From: Enterobacteriaceae bacterium
Lineage (GTDB): Bacteria; Pseudomonadota; Gammaproteobacteria; Enterobacterales; Enterobacteriaceae
DNA length: 7,875 nucleotides
Assembly (NCBI GenBank): GCA_022712475.1
Contig: JALAGK010000161.1
Span: 1 to 7,875, forward strand
Direction: 5' to 3'
Made by a program: the position numbers and the translations under genes. The notes below the pieces were generated by a model that saw only the letters and a program-made list of their open reading frames with translations, made no database searches and was not told the origin of the DNA. Numbering within the stretch: the stretch's first letter is position 1; every line of letters begins with the position of its first letter. Shown here piece after piece: positions 1 through 7,030 of this stretch.

Positions 1-369
1 ATTATCGACGGCGTTGAGGATAAATCACGTGTTGGCGTGTGTATTGATACCTGCCATGCGTTTGCCGCGGGTTATGACCTGCGCAGCGCCGAAGAATGCG
101 AGAAAACCTTTGCCGAGTTTGAACGCGTGGTCGGTTTTAACTACCTGCGCGGTATGCACCTCAATGATGCCAAAAGTGAATTTGCCAGCCGCGTTGACCG
201 CCACCACAGTCTGGGCGAAGGCAACATCGGTCATGACGCGTTTCGCTGGATAATGCGCGATAACCGTTTTGACGGCATCCCGCTGATTCTTGAAACCATC
301 AACCCGGATATCTGGGCTGAGGAAATTGCCTGGCTTAAAACGCAGCAGGACCAGCAGGCCGTGGCGTAA
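1..369 (+). CDS. nfo: Endonuclease IV, 3' part (5' end outside window)
   Basis: Endonuclease IV cleaves DNA 5' of abasic sites and removes 3' blocking groups in base excision repair, in the cytoplasm. The frame is open from base 1 and ends at TAA 367-369, giving 122 residues. Aligned by its motifs to the 285-residue E. coli enzyme, the fragment starts near residue 164, so over half of the gene lies to the left. It keeps the C-terminal metal ligands of the TIM barrel: Asp and His of CIDTCH (E. coli D179, H182), His of MHLND (H216), Asp and His of RVDRHH (D229, H231) and Glu of ILET (E261). The C terminus falls at the expected residue 285, so this end is not truncated. It is followed by a terminator and a converging gene. 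The family assignment is certain; only the missing 5' part cannot be judged. Confidence 0.97.
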   Translation: MIDGVEDKSRVGVCIDTCHAFAAGYDLRSAEECEKTFAEFERVVGFNYLRGMHLNDAKSEFASRVDRHHSLGEGNIGHDAFRWIMRDNRFDGIPLILETINPDIWAEEIAWLKTQQDQQAVA

Positions 370-390
370 ACGCCTACCCCTGGAATATGA

Positions 391-416
391 AACGGGCGCA
401 GCAGCGCCCGTTTTTT
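391..416 (+). terminator. Rho-independent terminator after nfo
   Basis: A perfect 7-bp GC stem (CGGGCGC at 393-399, GCGCCCG at 404-410) closes a 4-nt AGCA loop and is followed by six T (411-416). Flanking AA (391-392) can pair with TT (411-412). It begins 21 bases after the nfo stop. Read on the minus strand it is followed by only three T, so it may act weakly for the converging esterase gene as well. Confidence 0.88.
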
Positions 417-436
417 AAGGTCAGGAACCTGTCTCG

Positions 437-1306
437 CTACTGCCCGGCATCTGCCACTCCCGCCACAGCGTTGATGGTCTTTAACAGTGAGGCCTCAAAC
501 ATAGGTCCATGGCTCAGGCCAGGATAAACGCGATAATCCGCATTAATGCCCTTCAGCTTAAGTATTTCCACCAACTGCGCGTTTTTATCCTGCGCTGGCA
601 TATCGCCCTCATCAAGCTGTAACTGCTTTCCCGCCAGCGCGACATGGGAGAGCGCGCGAGCGCGGGTTAGCATCACGTCTTTGCCCCAGCCAAGGGACGC
701 ACTGGCCGCATAATAGTGGCGAAAACGCTCAGGCTCGCTGTAAAACGTATCCAGAACAAACAACCCGCCGTAAGAATGGCCCCACAGGCTCAGTTCATTT
801 TTATTGATGCGTGTCTGGCTTTCAGCCCAGGGCAGAATGCTGTCCAGCAGTAGCTGTCGAAATGCCTCGCTGCCACCGCCCTGGTCTTCTTTATAGATAG
901 GGTGGCCGGACATCGGTCCTGGCGGGGTGTAATCGCGGGTGCGAGAGGGGATGTCAAAAGGCAATGCCGTCTGGTAACCCACCGCCACCAGTACCGGGGC
1001 TTTTGCCTTAGCAATACGCCCCAGCAGCGCCTCATTCAGTTTTGACATGGCGGCGTTACCGTCAAGTATCACCAGCGCCGGTCTACCTGCCTGTGGTGCG
1101 TCGCCGTTGGGAATTGCCAGCCATACTTTATAATGGCGCTGCTTGTCGGCAGAATCAAAGATTGCGCTGCGAAAATGGTAATAAGCAGAGCCGGTGTCCG
1201 CGATAGTCGGACCCAACGGTTTGAACACAGGTTGTGCCTGGCACAGGCCGATAGCGGTAATAAAAAGAAAGGCAGAACTCAACAACCGACGAAGATGACG
1301 TTTCAC
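437..1306 (-). CDS. Exported alpha/beta-hydrolase esterase, IroE/Fes-like
   Basis: Predicted periplasmic serine esterase of the putative esterase family that includes the siderophore esterases IroE and Fes. From a GTG start it has 289 residues. The N terminus MKRHLRR is followed by a hydrophobic stretch ending CQA at residues 22-24, a good signal peptidase I site. C22 lacks a proper lipobox because the preceding residue is Leu. The nucleophile motif GHSYGG puts the catalytic Ser at 178. A late GLSHGPMF segment puts the likely catalytic His at 266, and LDGN near 81-84 is the usual strand-turn before the oxyanion region. A TTG at 1333 in the same frame would add nine residues, but GTG at 1306 has an AGGGA ribosome site 8 nt upstream and a more typical signal peptide. 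The stop TAG is at 437-439. The gene converges on nfo and stands alone. No siderophore genes and no clear Fur box are visible nearby, so an iron role is only family analogy and the substrate is unknown. Confidence 0.82.
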   Translation of the reverse strand: MKRHLRRLLSSAFLFITAIGLCQAQPVFKPLGPTIADTGSAYYHFRSAIFDSADKQRHYKVWLAIPNGDAPQAGRPALVILDGNAAMSKLNEALLGRIAKAKAPVLVAVGYQTALPFDIPSRTRDYTPPGPMSGHPIYKEDQGGGSEAFRQLLLDSILPWAESQTRINKNELSLWGHSYGGLFVLDTFYSEPERFRHYYAASASLGWGKDVMLTRARALSHVALAGKQLQLDEGDMPAQDKNAQLVEILKLKGINADYRVYPGLSHGPMFEASLLKTINAVAGVADAGQ

Positions 1307-1314
1307 AGCCTGAT

Positions 1315-1319
1315 TCCCT
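1315..1319 (-). promoter_or_regulatory. Ribosome binding site deciding the GTG start of the esterase
   Basis: On the minus strand AGGGA lies 8 nt before GTG (1306-1304). No comparable purine-rich site precedes the in-frame TTG at 1333. This favours the shorter protein, whose signal peptide starts directly with MKRHLRR. Confidence 0.6.
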
Positions 1320-1528
1320 GTCGTTAATATCAAGAGCAGGTTATGAGTCTATGCCAGCCGCCGCTGCGCTGTCTAACGCCTTATCACCCTCATTACGCTG
1401 TGGAAAAAGAAAAGTCGTGTGTTAACGGTGCCGTCACTGTGCCGTCCAGGTAGCATATTTACTTATCTGACTCCCCGCCGGGGAAACAAACAGGTTACTT
1501 CAGCCATCAGCGCCTCAGTAAACGCCAT

Positions 1529-1560
1529 AAAAAAACCGGCACAGTCACCTGTGCCGGTTG
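1529..1560 (-). terminator. Rho-independent terminator of the fruBKA operon
   Basis: The arms 1534-1544 and 1549-1559 pair over 11 bp (AACCGGCACAG / CTGTGCCGGTT on the plus strand) around a 4-nt loop. Read on the minus strand the stem runs into a seven-T tract (A-run 1529-1535 on plus). It starts 17 bases after the fruA stop and marks the operon end. Confidence 0.93.
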
Positions 1561-1576
1561 TCCGGATTGCCGTGAA

Positions 1577-3259
1577 TCAGGCTGTTTTTTCTACCAGTGC
1601 GCTCTCCGGGCGTTTAAGAAAGGCATAAAGCAGCCCCGCCAGCAGCGTGCCAGCGACAATGGCCAGCAGGTAACCCAGCACCGGCGTAATCGCGCCAGGG
1701 ATGAGTAGCACAAACAGTCCACCGTGTGGCGCCATAAGTTGCGCGCCCACCGCCATTGAGATGGCACCGGTTACCGCGCCGCCCAGAATACAGCATGGCA
1801 GTACGCGCATGGGGTCACGCGCCGCAAATGGGATTGCGCCTTCAGTAATAAAACACAGACCCAGTACCAGGGCAGCCTTGCCGCCTTCCTGCTGCGCCTT
1901 ATCAAACTTGCGGCGAGCAAGAAGCGTTGCCAGCCCCAGCGCCAGCGGTGGCACCATACCTGCAGCCATGATCGCCGCCATCGGCGCATAAGTATGGGTA
2001 CTCAACAGGCCAACACCAAAGGCATAAGCCGCCTTGTTGACCGGCCCCCCCATGTCGGTACACATCATGCCACCCAGAATCGCGCCCAGCAGCACGGCAT
2101 TCGCCGTACCCATGGTTTGCAGCCAGTGAGTCAAGCCTTCAAGGATTTTCGCAACCGGCGTACCAATGATGTAAATCATCGCCAGCCCCACCACCAGGCT
2201 TGAAATCAGCGGGATGATAAGAATAGGCTTGAGCGCCTCCATGCTTGCCGGAAGTTTCAGTTTTGAACTGATAAGCTTCGCCACATAACCGGCAAGGAAA
2301 CCGGCGATGATACCGCCAATAAATCCGGAACCGGTGCTGACCGCCAGCATCCCGCCAATCAGACCCGGAGTCAGGCCCGGGCGGTCGGCAATGGAGAAAG
2401 CGATATAGCCCGCCAGCACCGGCACCATCAGCGCAAAGGCGCTTTCTCCGCCAATTTGCATCAGCGCGGCGGCAAGCGTCCCCTTCTCTTTAAAGGCCTC
2501 AATACCGAACACAAACGACAGCGCAATACACAGGCCGCCCGCAACTACCATCGGCAGCATATAAGACACACCGGTCAACAGGTGGCGATAGGCGCCGCCG
2601 CCCTCTTTTTTGTTCTCCTGACTTGCCGGTGCCTGACCAGAAGGCTGATACACCGTAGCCTGCGCCAGTGCTTTATCAAACTCCTGCGCGGTTTTCTTCA
2701 GCGCAAGGCCGGTTGAGGTGCGGTACATCGGCTTACCGGCAAAGTTCGCCAGGTCCACTTCAATATCTGCCGCCACCAGCACCAGGTCAGCCTCTTCAAT
2801 CTCCTGTGGCGTAATGGCATTGCCCGCGCCCACGGAGCCACGGGTTTCCACCTTCACCCACCAGCCGCGCTTTTTAGCCTCGGTTTCAATGGCTTCTGCC
2901 GCCATAAAAGTGTGCGCCACACCCGTCGGGCAAGCGGTAACCGCAACAATACGTTTGGCACGTTCGCCAGCTTCGGATGCTGGCGCAGGAGCGTGATACG
3001 GTTGCGCTTGACTTTTGGACTCACTCAAAAACTGTGCCGGATACTGCACAGCATGGTCGATATCACCGCGATAAACCAGCTTGCCGTCCAGCGCACTGTC
3101 TGCAGGCAGCGCACCGCCTACAACAATGGCCAGTTCTGCGTCATGCGGGTTGTCGGTAAAGGCGATGCCCGCCTCACCAGCGGCACTGGCAAGCAGCGTT
3201 TTTACCAGATACGCACGCGCCTGCCCGCAGCCAGCGTCAATAATCAGCAGCGTTTTCAT
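1577..3259 (-). CDS. fruA: PTS fructose transporter subunit IIB'BC
   Basis: Inner-membrane fructose permease that takes up fructose and releases fructose 1-phosphate, using phosphate from FruB. It has 560 residues; E. coli FruA has 563. Order of domains: a non-catalytic IIB' copy (about 1-95), the active IIB domain (about 103-200) with phosphocysteine C110 in VTACPTGVAHTF, a polar linker, then the multi-span IIC domain (about 225-550). IIC carries the conserved GGPVNKAAYAF segment and ITEGAIPFAARDP (471-483), whose Glu473 belongs to the sugar site. ATG at 3257-3259 is preceded by GGGAGA with 8-nt spacing, 21 nt after the fruK stop, so it is the last gene of fruB-fruK-fruA. A terminator follows the stop by 17 nt. 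An oddity is a Cys at residue 11 of IIB', next to the position that aligns with C110; the E. coli protein as I recall it has Leu there. Identification is secure. Confidence 0.98.
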   Translation of the reverse strand: MKTLLIIDAGCGQARAYLVKTLLASAAGEAGIAFTDNPHDAELAIVVGGALPADSALDGKLVYRGDIDHAVQYPAQFLSESKSQAQPYHAPAPASEAGERAKRIVAVTACPTGVAHTFMAAEAIETEAKKRGWWVKVETRGSVGAGNAITPQEIEEADLVLVAADIEVDLANFAGKPMYRTSTGLALKKTAQEFDKALAQATVYQPSGQAPASQENKKEGGGAYRHLLTGVSYMLPMVVAGGLCIALSFVFGIEAFKEKGTLAAALMQIGGESAFALMVPVLAGYIAFSIADRPGLTPGLIGGMLAVSTGSGFIGGIIAGFLAGYVAKLISSKLKLPASMEALKPILIIPLISSLVVGLAMIYIIGTPVAKILEGLTHWLQTMGTANAVLLGAILGGMMCTDMGGPVNKAAYAFGVGLLSTHTYAPMAAIMAAGMVPPLALGLATLLARRKFDKAQQEGGKAALVLGLCFITEGAIPFAARDPMRVLPCCILGGAVTGAISMAVGAQLMAPHGGLFVLLIPGAITPVLGYLLAIVAGTLLAGLLYAFLKRPESALVEKTA

Positions 3260-3280
3260 TGGGGCTTCTCCCGACAGAAT

Positions 3281-4216
3281 TTAAAAGGGTTGTAAGCTGA
3301 CGCGCGCCATCATGGCCGCCAGTTTGGTACGATCGGTGATACCGACATTGCTCTGGCTAACGGCCAGCGCAGCAACCGCTGTGGCAAGACGCAGCGTGTG
3401 CTCGCTGGATTCGCGCATCAGCAGGCCATAAATCAGACCGCCAACCATCGAATCGCCCGCGCCCACCGTACTGACCACTTCACAAGCTGGCGGTTTAGCA
3501 ATCCACGCGCCGGAAGCGTTCACCCACAGCGCACCTTCTGCGCCAAGTGAAATCACCACGTGAGCAATCCCCTGTTCGCGCAGTTGATGCGCGGCAGCGA
3601 CCACATCGCCAATTTCTGGTAACTTGCGACCCGCCCAGATTTCCAGCTCGCGACGGTTCGGCTTCACCAGCCAGGGGGCAGCTTTCAGCCCGGCGACCAG
3701 CGCCTCACGACTGCTGTCGAAAATAATGCAGGGACACTGGCTGCGCAGGCGCACCATCCAGTCGGTGAAGGCATCCGGGCTCACGCCCGCAGGCAGGCTA
3801 CCGCTCACGCAGACCATATCGAACTGACCAAGCCAGCTCAGGGAGTCATTGACAAAACGCTCCCAGTCCCCCGGCGTGACGTCAAAACCGGAGAAGTTCA
3901 GGTCCGTCACCTCACCGTCTTTTTCGGTAAGTTTAACGTTAATACGCGTGCGACCCTGGACGACCTGGAAGCGGTTGGCAATACCAAGTTCGCTGAACAA
4001 ATGCTGAAAACCGTCCTGGTTGTCTTTGCCCAGGAAACCGCCTACGGTCACATCAATGCCTAAATCTTTCAGTACTTTGGCAACGTTAATGCCCTTACCA
4101 GCAGCATGCAGGCCAGTTGTGCGTACCAGGTTAACTTCCCCGCGCTCAATTTCCGGCGTGAATCCCACTAAGTCATAGGCCGGGTTTAGCGTAATGGTTG
4201 CAACGCGTCTGCTCAT
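3281..4216 (-). CDS. fruK: 1-phosphofructokinase
   Basis: Cytoplasmic PfkB/ribokinase-family enzyme that phosphorylates fructose 1-phosphate with ATP to fructose 1,6-bisphosphate, linking FruA uptake to glycolysis. It also lowers the level of fructose 1-phosphate, the Cra inducer. The protein has 311 residues, one fewer than I recall for E. coli. The first PfkB signature includes [14 protein letters not shown] (from residue 40) and GGFLGKDN (59-66). The second, [13 protein letters not shown] (248-260), carries the anion hole and catalytic base Asp255. KPNRRE (185-190) and ISLGAEGAL (222-230) are also typical. Its ATG shares the ATGA overlap with the fruB TGA (4213-4216), implying translational coupling, and fruA follows after 21 nt. 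No defects are seen. Confidence 0.98.
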   Translation of the reverse strand: MSRRVATITLNPAYDLVGFTPEIERGEVNLVRTTGLHAAGKGINVAKVLKDLGIDVTVGGFLGKDNQDGFQHLFSELGIANRFQVVQGRTRINVKLTEKDGEVTDLNFSGFDVTPGDWERFVNDSLSWLGQFDMVCVSGSLPAGVSPDAFTDWMVRLRSQCPCIIFDSSREALVAGLKAAPWLVKPNRRELEIWAGRKLPEIGDVVAAAHQLREQGIAHVVISLGAEGALWVNASGAWIAKPPACEVVSTVGAGDSMVGGLIYGLLMRESSEHTLRLATAVAALAVSQSNVGITDRTKLAAMMARVSLQPF

Positions 4217-5352
4217 GCTACACCCTCCCCCAGACCCGCTGCGATGGCCTCGCCAATCCCTTTCAGCGCCTGTTCAGCATCGTCGCCGCTGGCGGTAATA
4301 CGCAGGCGATGGCCTTTTTTCACGCCCAGCGCGACTACTTTCATCAGGCTGCGGCCATTAGCCGGTTTGCCCGTTCCGTCAAGGTTCACCACAGTAATCT
4401 CACTTCTGAATTGCTTAATGGTATTGACCAGCATTGTGCCGGGACGGGCGTGCAGCCCGTGCTCATTGCGGATAACAAATTCTGCGCTCAGGGCCTGAGG
4501 ATTTTGCGGCTCATCTGCCTCACGCGTCAGGATATCCAGTAACGTGACGCTATCCGCGTTCAGCAACTGTTCAGCTTTACGCTGCATCAGCAGGTCACTC
4601 AGGCGGCTTAGCACCTGTAACGGTGCGTCATCGGTGACGGACACCGTCAGCAGCATGGCTACCGGCTCGCTATTGACGTAAAACGGCGTCTGCGGGCGCG
4701 CGATGGCAACGCCACTTGCCAGATTGCCCTCGGTGCTGTCGTTAAGCCAGATACCCTGCCCCAGACACAGCGGAGGCTGGCTGACGGTGCTGCTGACAAA
4801 TGCCGCATCCACTGCCCCGGCGGCTTTAAGCCTGCCTGCGTTCAACGCCTGAAGCGTAACAAGATCGTTTGCCGCGACGTCAAGCGACAGCGTACTGGCG
4901 TCAAAAATCAGTCCGGCGGTCTGTTTTTCACCCATCAACAGCGCGCGCAGGGTTTCTGCATCCGGCGCGGTTTTAAGCTGTTCAGCCACCGCATCATCAC
5001 TCAGAACATGAGTAAGCTGACGCAGCAAGCCAAGGTGTTCATCAGAACTGGCAGCAATACCGATAGCCACATAGGCGGTTTGCCCGTCGCCCCAGGGAAC
5101 CCCCTGCGGGAACTGGAATACCTGCACACCGGTTTTCAGCACCTGGTCACGGGTGTCGGTTGTGCCATGCGGAATGGCGATGCCATTACCAAGAAAGGTG
5201 GATGTCTGCGTTTCGCGCTGGAGCATGCCATCGACGTAGCCTGGTGCTACGTTTCCTGCCTGCTCCAGCGCGTCGGCCACCTGGCGAATTGCCGCGTTTT
5301 TATCCGCAGCCTGCTGCGCGGGGTGGATATCCTTCACAGATAACTGGAACAT
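4213..5352 (-). CDS. fruB: Fused PTS fructose IIA / HPr protein (diphosphoryl transfer protein)
   Basis: Cytoplasmic phosphocarrier of the fructose PTS. It accepts phosphate from enzyme I on its HPr-like domain and passes it through IIA to the IIB domain of FruA. It has 379 residues (E. coli 376). The N-terminal IIA domain (about 1-145) has the phosphorylated His62 in IPHGTTD. A middle domain (about 146-275) with no visible catalytic motif follows, then a C-terminal FPr/HPr domain (about 288-378) with His301 in GLHARP and a serine-loop region around [16 protein letters not shown] at 5350-5352 has GGGAG with 9-nt spacing. It is the first gene of the operon and overlaps fruK by 4 nt. Two Cra operators lie just upstream, fitting repression by Cra relieved by fructose 1-phosphate. 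All expected residues are present. Confidence 0.97.
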   Translation of the reverse strand: MFQLSVKDIHPAQQAADKNAAIRQVADALEQAGNVAPGYVDGMLQRETQTSTFLGNGIAIPHGTTDTRDQVLKTGVQVFQFPQGVPWGDGQTAYVAIGIAASSDEHLGLLRQLTHVLSDDAVAEQLKTAPDAETLRALLMGEKQTAGLIFDASTLSLDVAANDLVTLQALNAGRLKAAGAVDAAFVSSTVSQPPLCLGQGIWLNDSTEGNLASGVAIARPQTPFYVNSEPVAMLLTVSVTDDAPLQVLSRLSDLLMQRKAEQLLNADSVTLLDILTREADEPQNPQALSAEFVIRNEHGLHARPGTMLVNTIKQFRSEITVVNLDGTGKPANGRSLMKVVALGVKKGHRLRITASGDDAEQALKGIGEAIAAGLGEGVA

Positions 5353-5372
5353 TATTGTTGTCTCCCGTCTGT

Positions 5373-5386
5373 AGAATCGTTTCAGC
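5373..5386 (-). promoter_or_regulatory. Cra (FruR) operator proximal to fruB
   Basis: Read on the minus strand the site is GCTGAAACGATTCT, which fits the Cra pattern of a strong left half (GCTGAAAC) and a weaker right half. It lies about 20 bases before the fruB start, within the expected leader or promoter. E. coli fruB also has two Cra sites, so position and sequence agree with the known regulation of this operon. Confidence 0.85.
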
Positions 5387-5437
5387 TAGTAGTGCCTGTA
5401 AAAGCCCGCAAAGAGCAGGCAAACTGGCGAAATGAAA

Positions 5438-5453
5438 GCTGAAACGTTTCAAG
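5438..5453 (-). promoter_or_regulatory. Cra (FruR) operator distal to fruB, near-perfect palindrome
   Basis: The core TGAAACGTTTCA (5440-5451) is a perfect 12-bp palindrome embedded in GCTGAAACGTTTCAAG, the ideal Cra operator. Its centre lies 67 bp from that of the proximal site. The two sites bracket the likely fruB promoter. I could not pick a convincing -10/-35 pair between them. Confidence 0.9.
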
Positions 5454-5930
5454 GAGTGTGTGAAATTTTGTCGTTTTCCACAAGTCATCCCGTTAGAAAC
5501 ATCTCAAAAATTAGACCTTCAGCACATTTCAGCACCAATCTGTTTGGTGCAGGCGGGTAATAACGGACTCTCCTGATATCTATCAGCACAGCTTCAGCAA
5601 CGACCTCATCAGCAGCAAAGTGAATGGTTGGCATACTGTAATATCCTGAAACCACGCTCTACCATGTGCTGAGTGGTTAACAACGTCATACCACGCAGGC
5701 GAGCAATGCACATATGCGTAACCAGTGCCCAATACGGCATTCTTGCGTGCAGTTGTGTCGTTTATTTTAAGGGTGTGATACCCGGTCAGATGGCTTTACC
5801 TCAAACTACTCGCGAGAGCTGATAACTGGTGTAGTGCAGAGGTCCCAACGCTATCAGCAGCGTTCACAGATTATTGTGACAGGCGTGGGGATTATCCTTA
5901 TCGTGCGGTGTCTGAGGTAATGAGGACAGC
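5454..5930. other. Gene-poor gap between fruB operators and yeiW (no supported gene)
   Basis: This 477-base stretch holds no coding region I can defend. In E. coli setB, a sugar efflux transporter of about 390 residues, sits between fruB and yeiW. It is absent here, and no setB remnant is recognisable. GC content is lower than in the flanking genes: about 35% at 5461-5520 and about half over 5521-5700, by hand count. Contents: two short overlapping minus-strand frames (5609-5740, 43 codons; 5485-5634, 49 codons), an inverted repeat at 5532-5550, a 14-bp palindrome at 5573-5586, and abutting weak stem-loops at 5847-5879. The second frame has AGGA 9 nt before its ATG, but I recognise no family. 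The 5' side may carry regulatory sequence for fruB; the rest may be degraded coding DNA. Confidence 0.6.
5532..5550. repeat. Inverted repeat, 7-bp arms with 5-nt loop
   Basis: GCACCAA (5532-5538) and TTGGTGC (5544-5550) are exact reverse complements around TCTGT. There is no T-run directly after the stem on either strand, so it is not a typical intrinsic terminator. It lies in the gap lacking setB, inside the short minus-strand frame 5485-5634. Its function is unknown. Confidence 0.5.
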
Positions 5931-6185
5931 TTAAGGCGCAGTCTGCGCTTCCAGGTGAATCAGAAACGCCATCGCCTGCTGGCGACTGGCTCCACACATC
6001 TCAAATGAAGGCTGAAGTCCGGCACACACTTGCGGGCGCAGCGGTGAGGCAAACAGTTTGCAACGTTGATGTTCATCAAGTTGAACACAGGGTGTGTTAG
6101 CGGGTTTGCCCTGCGGCATACCCGGAATGGGGCTGGAAATAGACGGCGCCGTGCAGCAGGCACCACAGTCTGGGCGGCATTGCAT
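5931..6185 (-). CDS. yeiW: YeiW, YkgJ-type cysteine-cluster family protein
   Basis: Small cytoplasmic protein of 84 residues, the same length as E. coli YeiW, belonging to the UPF0153 / CxxCxxCC-type putative zinc- or iron-chelating family. No function has been established that I know of. Cysteines lie at C3, C7, C10 and C11 in the N-terminal CRPDCGACC cluster, then at C33, C42, C54 and C64, a pattern that suggests metal binding. The segment [16 protein letters not shown] matches the E. coli protein almost exactly. The ATG at 6183-6185 directly precedes the cysteine cluster and no longer start is needed; the ribosome site is weak (AGAG, 8-nt spacing). It is divergent from yeiP with 164 bp between the starts, as in E. 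coli, and the stop TAA is at 5931-5933. Confidence 0.93.
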   Translation of the reverse strand: MQCRPDCGACCTAPSISSPIPGMPQGKPANTPCVQLDEHQRCKLFASPLRPQVCAGLQPSFEMCGASRQQAMAFLIHLEAQTAP

Positions 6186-6349
6186 AGCGTATTCTCTGGG
6201 TGGATGGAAACGCGGACTCTATCAGTCTGACCCACACCTTACCAGCAGATTTACCGGGGTCCGCCGGCGTGTGGGAAAATACTTGCCTGCACGCTGCCTC
6301 GCGAGTACCTTGACGCGATATTTTTCCCCTATTCGTACAGGACTTCCCA

Positions 6350-6922
6350 ATGCCAAGAGCTAACGAAATCAAGCGCGGTATGGCCATTAATTACAACGGC
6401 AAGCTGCTGCTGGTAAAAGATATCGATATTCAGGCCCCCAGCGCCCGTGGTGCGGCCACGCTGTATAAAATGCGTTTTTCCGACGTGCGTACCGGACTTA
6501 AGGTGGAAGAGCGCTTTAAAGGCGACGATATCCTGGACTCCATCCAGCTTTCACGCCGCGCCGTGACGTTCTCTTACGTGGATGGCAATGAATATGTGTT
6601 TATGGATGATGAAGACTATACGCCGTATACCTTCAGCCACGAGCAGATTGCCGACGAATTACAGTTTATCCCCGAAGGCGGCATGCCTGGCATCCAGGTG
6701 TTGACGTGGGACGGACAGCTGCTGGCGCTTGAACTGCCGCAGACGGTTGATCTGGAAATAACCGAGACCGCACCGGGTATCAAAGGTGCTTCTGCCAGCT
6801 CGCGCACTAAGCCTGCTACGTTATCTACCGGGCTGGTAGTTCAGGTGCCAGAATATCTGGTGTCTGGTGAGAAAATTCGCGTTCATATTGCCGAGCGTCG
6901 CTACATGGGCCGCGCTGACTGA
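6350..6922 (+). CDS. yeiP: Elongation factor P-like protein (EfpL/YeiP)
   Basis: Paralogue of elongation factor P that binds stalled ribosomes and helps form difficult peptide bonds such as polyproline. It has 190 residues, identical in length to E. coli YeiP. It shows the three-domain EF-P layout: a KOW-like N-terminal domain (about 1-62), an OB domain (about 67-126) and a C-terminal OB domain (about 132-188) with the signature [19 protein letters not shown]. The tip loop reads [12 protein letters not shown] with Arg33 where EF-P has its modified Lys34. This identifies it as the YeiP/EfpL subgroup rather than EF-P. ATG at 6350 has AGGA with 7-nt spacing. It is divergent from yeiW and ends at a strong terminator. 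I see no convincing promoter in the 164-bp upstream region. The sequence is intact. Confidence 0.97.
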   Translation: MPRANEIKRGMAINYNGKLLLVKDIDIQAPSARGAATLYKMRFSDVRTGLKVEERFKGDDILDSIQLSRRAVTFSYVDGNEYVFMDDEDYTPYTFSHEQIADELQFIPEGGMPGIQVLTWDGQLLALELPQTVDLEITETAPGIKGASASSRTKPATLSTGLVVQVPEYLVSGEKIRVHIAERRYMGRAD

Positions 6923-6940
6923 TTACACACGGTCCTGGCA

Positions 6941-6971
6941 AAAAAGGCCGCAGCATAGCTGCGGCCTTTTT
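6941..6971. terminator. Bidirectional rho-independent terminator between yeiP and phoC-like gene
   Basis: A perfect 9-bp stem GGCCGCAGC (6946-6954) / GCTGCGGCC (6958-6966) with a 3-nt loop is flanked by five A (6941-6945) and five T (6967-6971). The structure therefore reads as stem plus T-run on both strands. It lies 18 bases after the yeiP stop and about 60 bases beyond the stop of the converging phosphatase gene, so it can serve both. Confidence 0.92.
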
Positions 6972-7030
6972 ATTGCGTATACCAGTAGATATATGGCCTC
7001 AGAAAACGGGGTCTTAATCAGCCTCCTGCG

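Noticed and set aside
1351..1395. REP-like sequence (minus strand GATAAGGCGTT followed by GC-rich sequence ending GGCTGGCA)
   Set aside because: Only one half resembles an enterobacterial REP element. The other half does not pair with it and no second copy is present, so it cannot be called a repeat from this window.
1307..1420. Fur box upstream of the esterase
   Set aside because: Stretches such as GATATTAAC and GTGATAAGG do not form the repeated GATAAT hexamers expected for Fur.
2912..3295. 127-codon plus-strand frame opposite fruA, and similar long frames opposite fruK and fruB (for example 4198-4542, 5008-5343)
   Set aside because: They lie antisense to well-supported fru genes and arise from the GC-rich codon pattern of those genes. 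Their translations show no family motif.
5459..5474. Possible CRP site near fruB (TGTGA half at 5459-5463)
   Set aside because: The second half, GTCGT, does not match TCACA at all, so only a half-site exists.
5864..5879. Inverted repeat TCACA-N6-TGTGA resembling CRP
   Set aside because: The half-sites are in the opposite order to the CRP consensus TGTGA-N6-TCACA. It is better seen as a small stem-loop.
5777..5930. Open plus-strand frames across 5777-5930 that could encode about 50 residues
   Set aside because: They have no ATG near the start, no ribosome site and no recognisable protein motif, and two frames are open equally.
6097..6387. 96-codon minus-strand frame across the yeiW-yeiP intergenic region
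   Set aside because: It overlaps yeiW in another frame and the start of yeiP antisense. Its product has no recognisable motif, and both flanking genes match known proteins fully.
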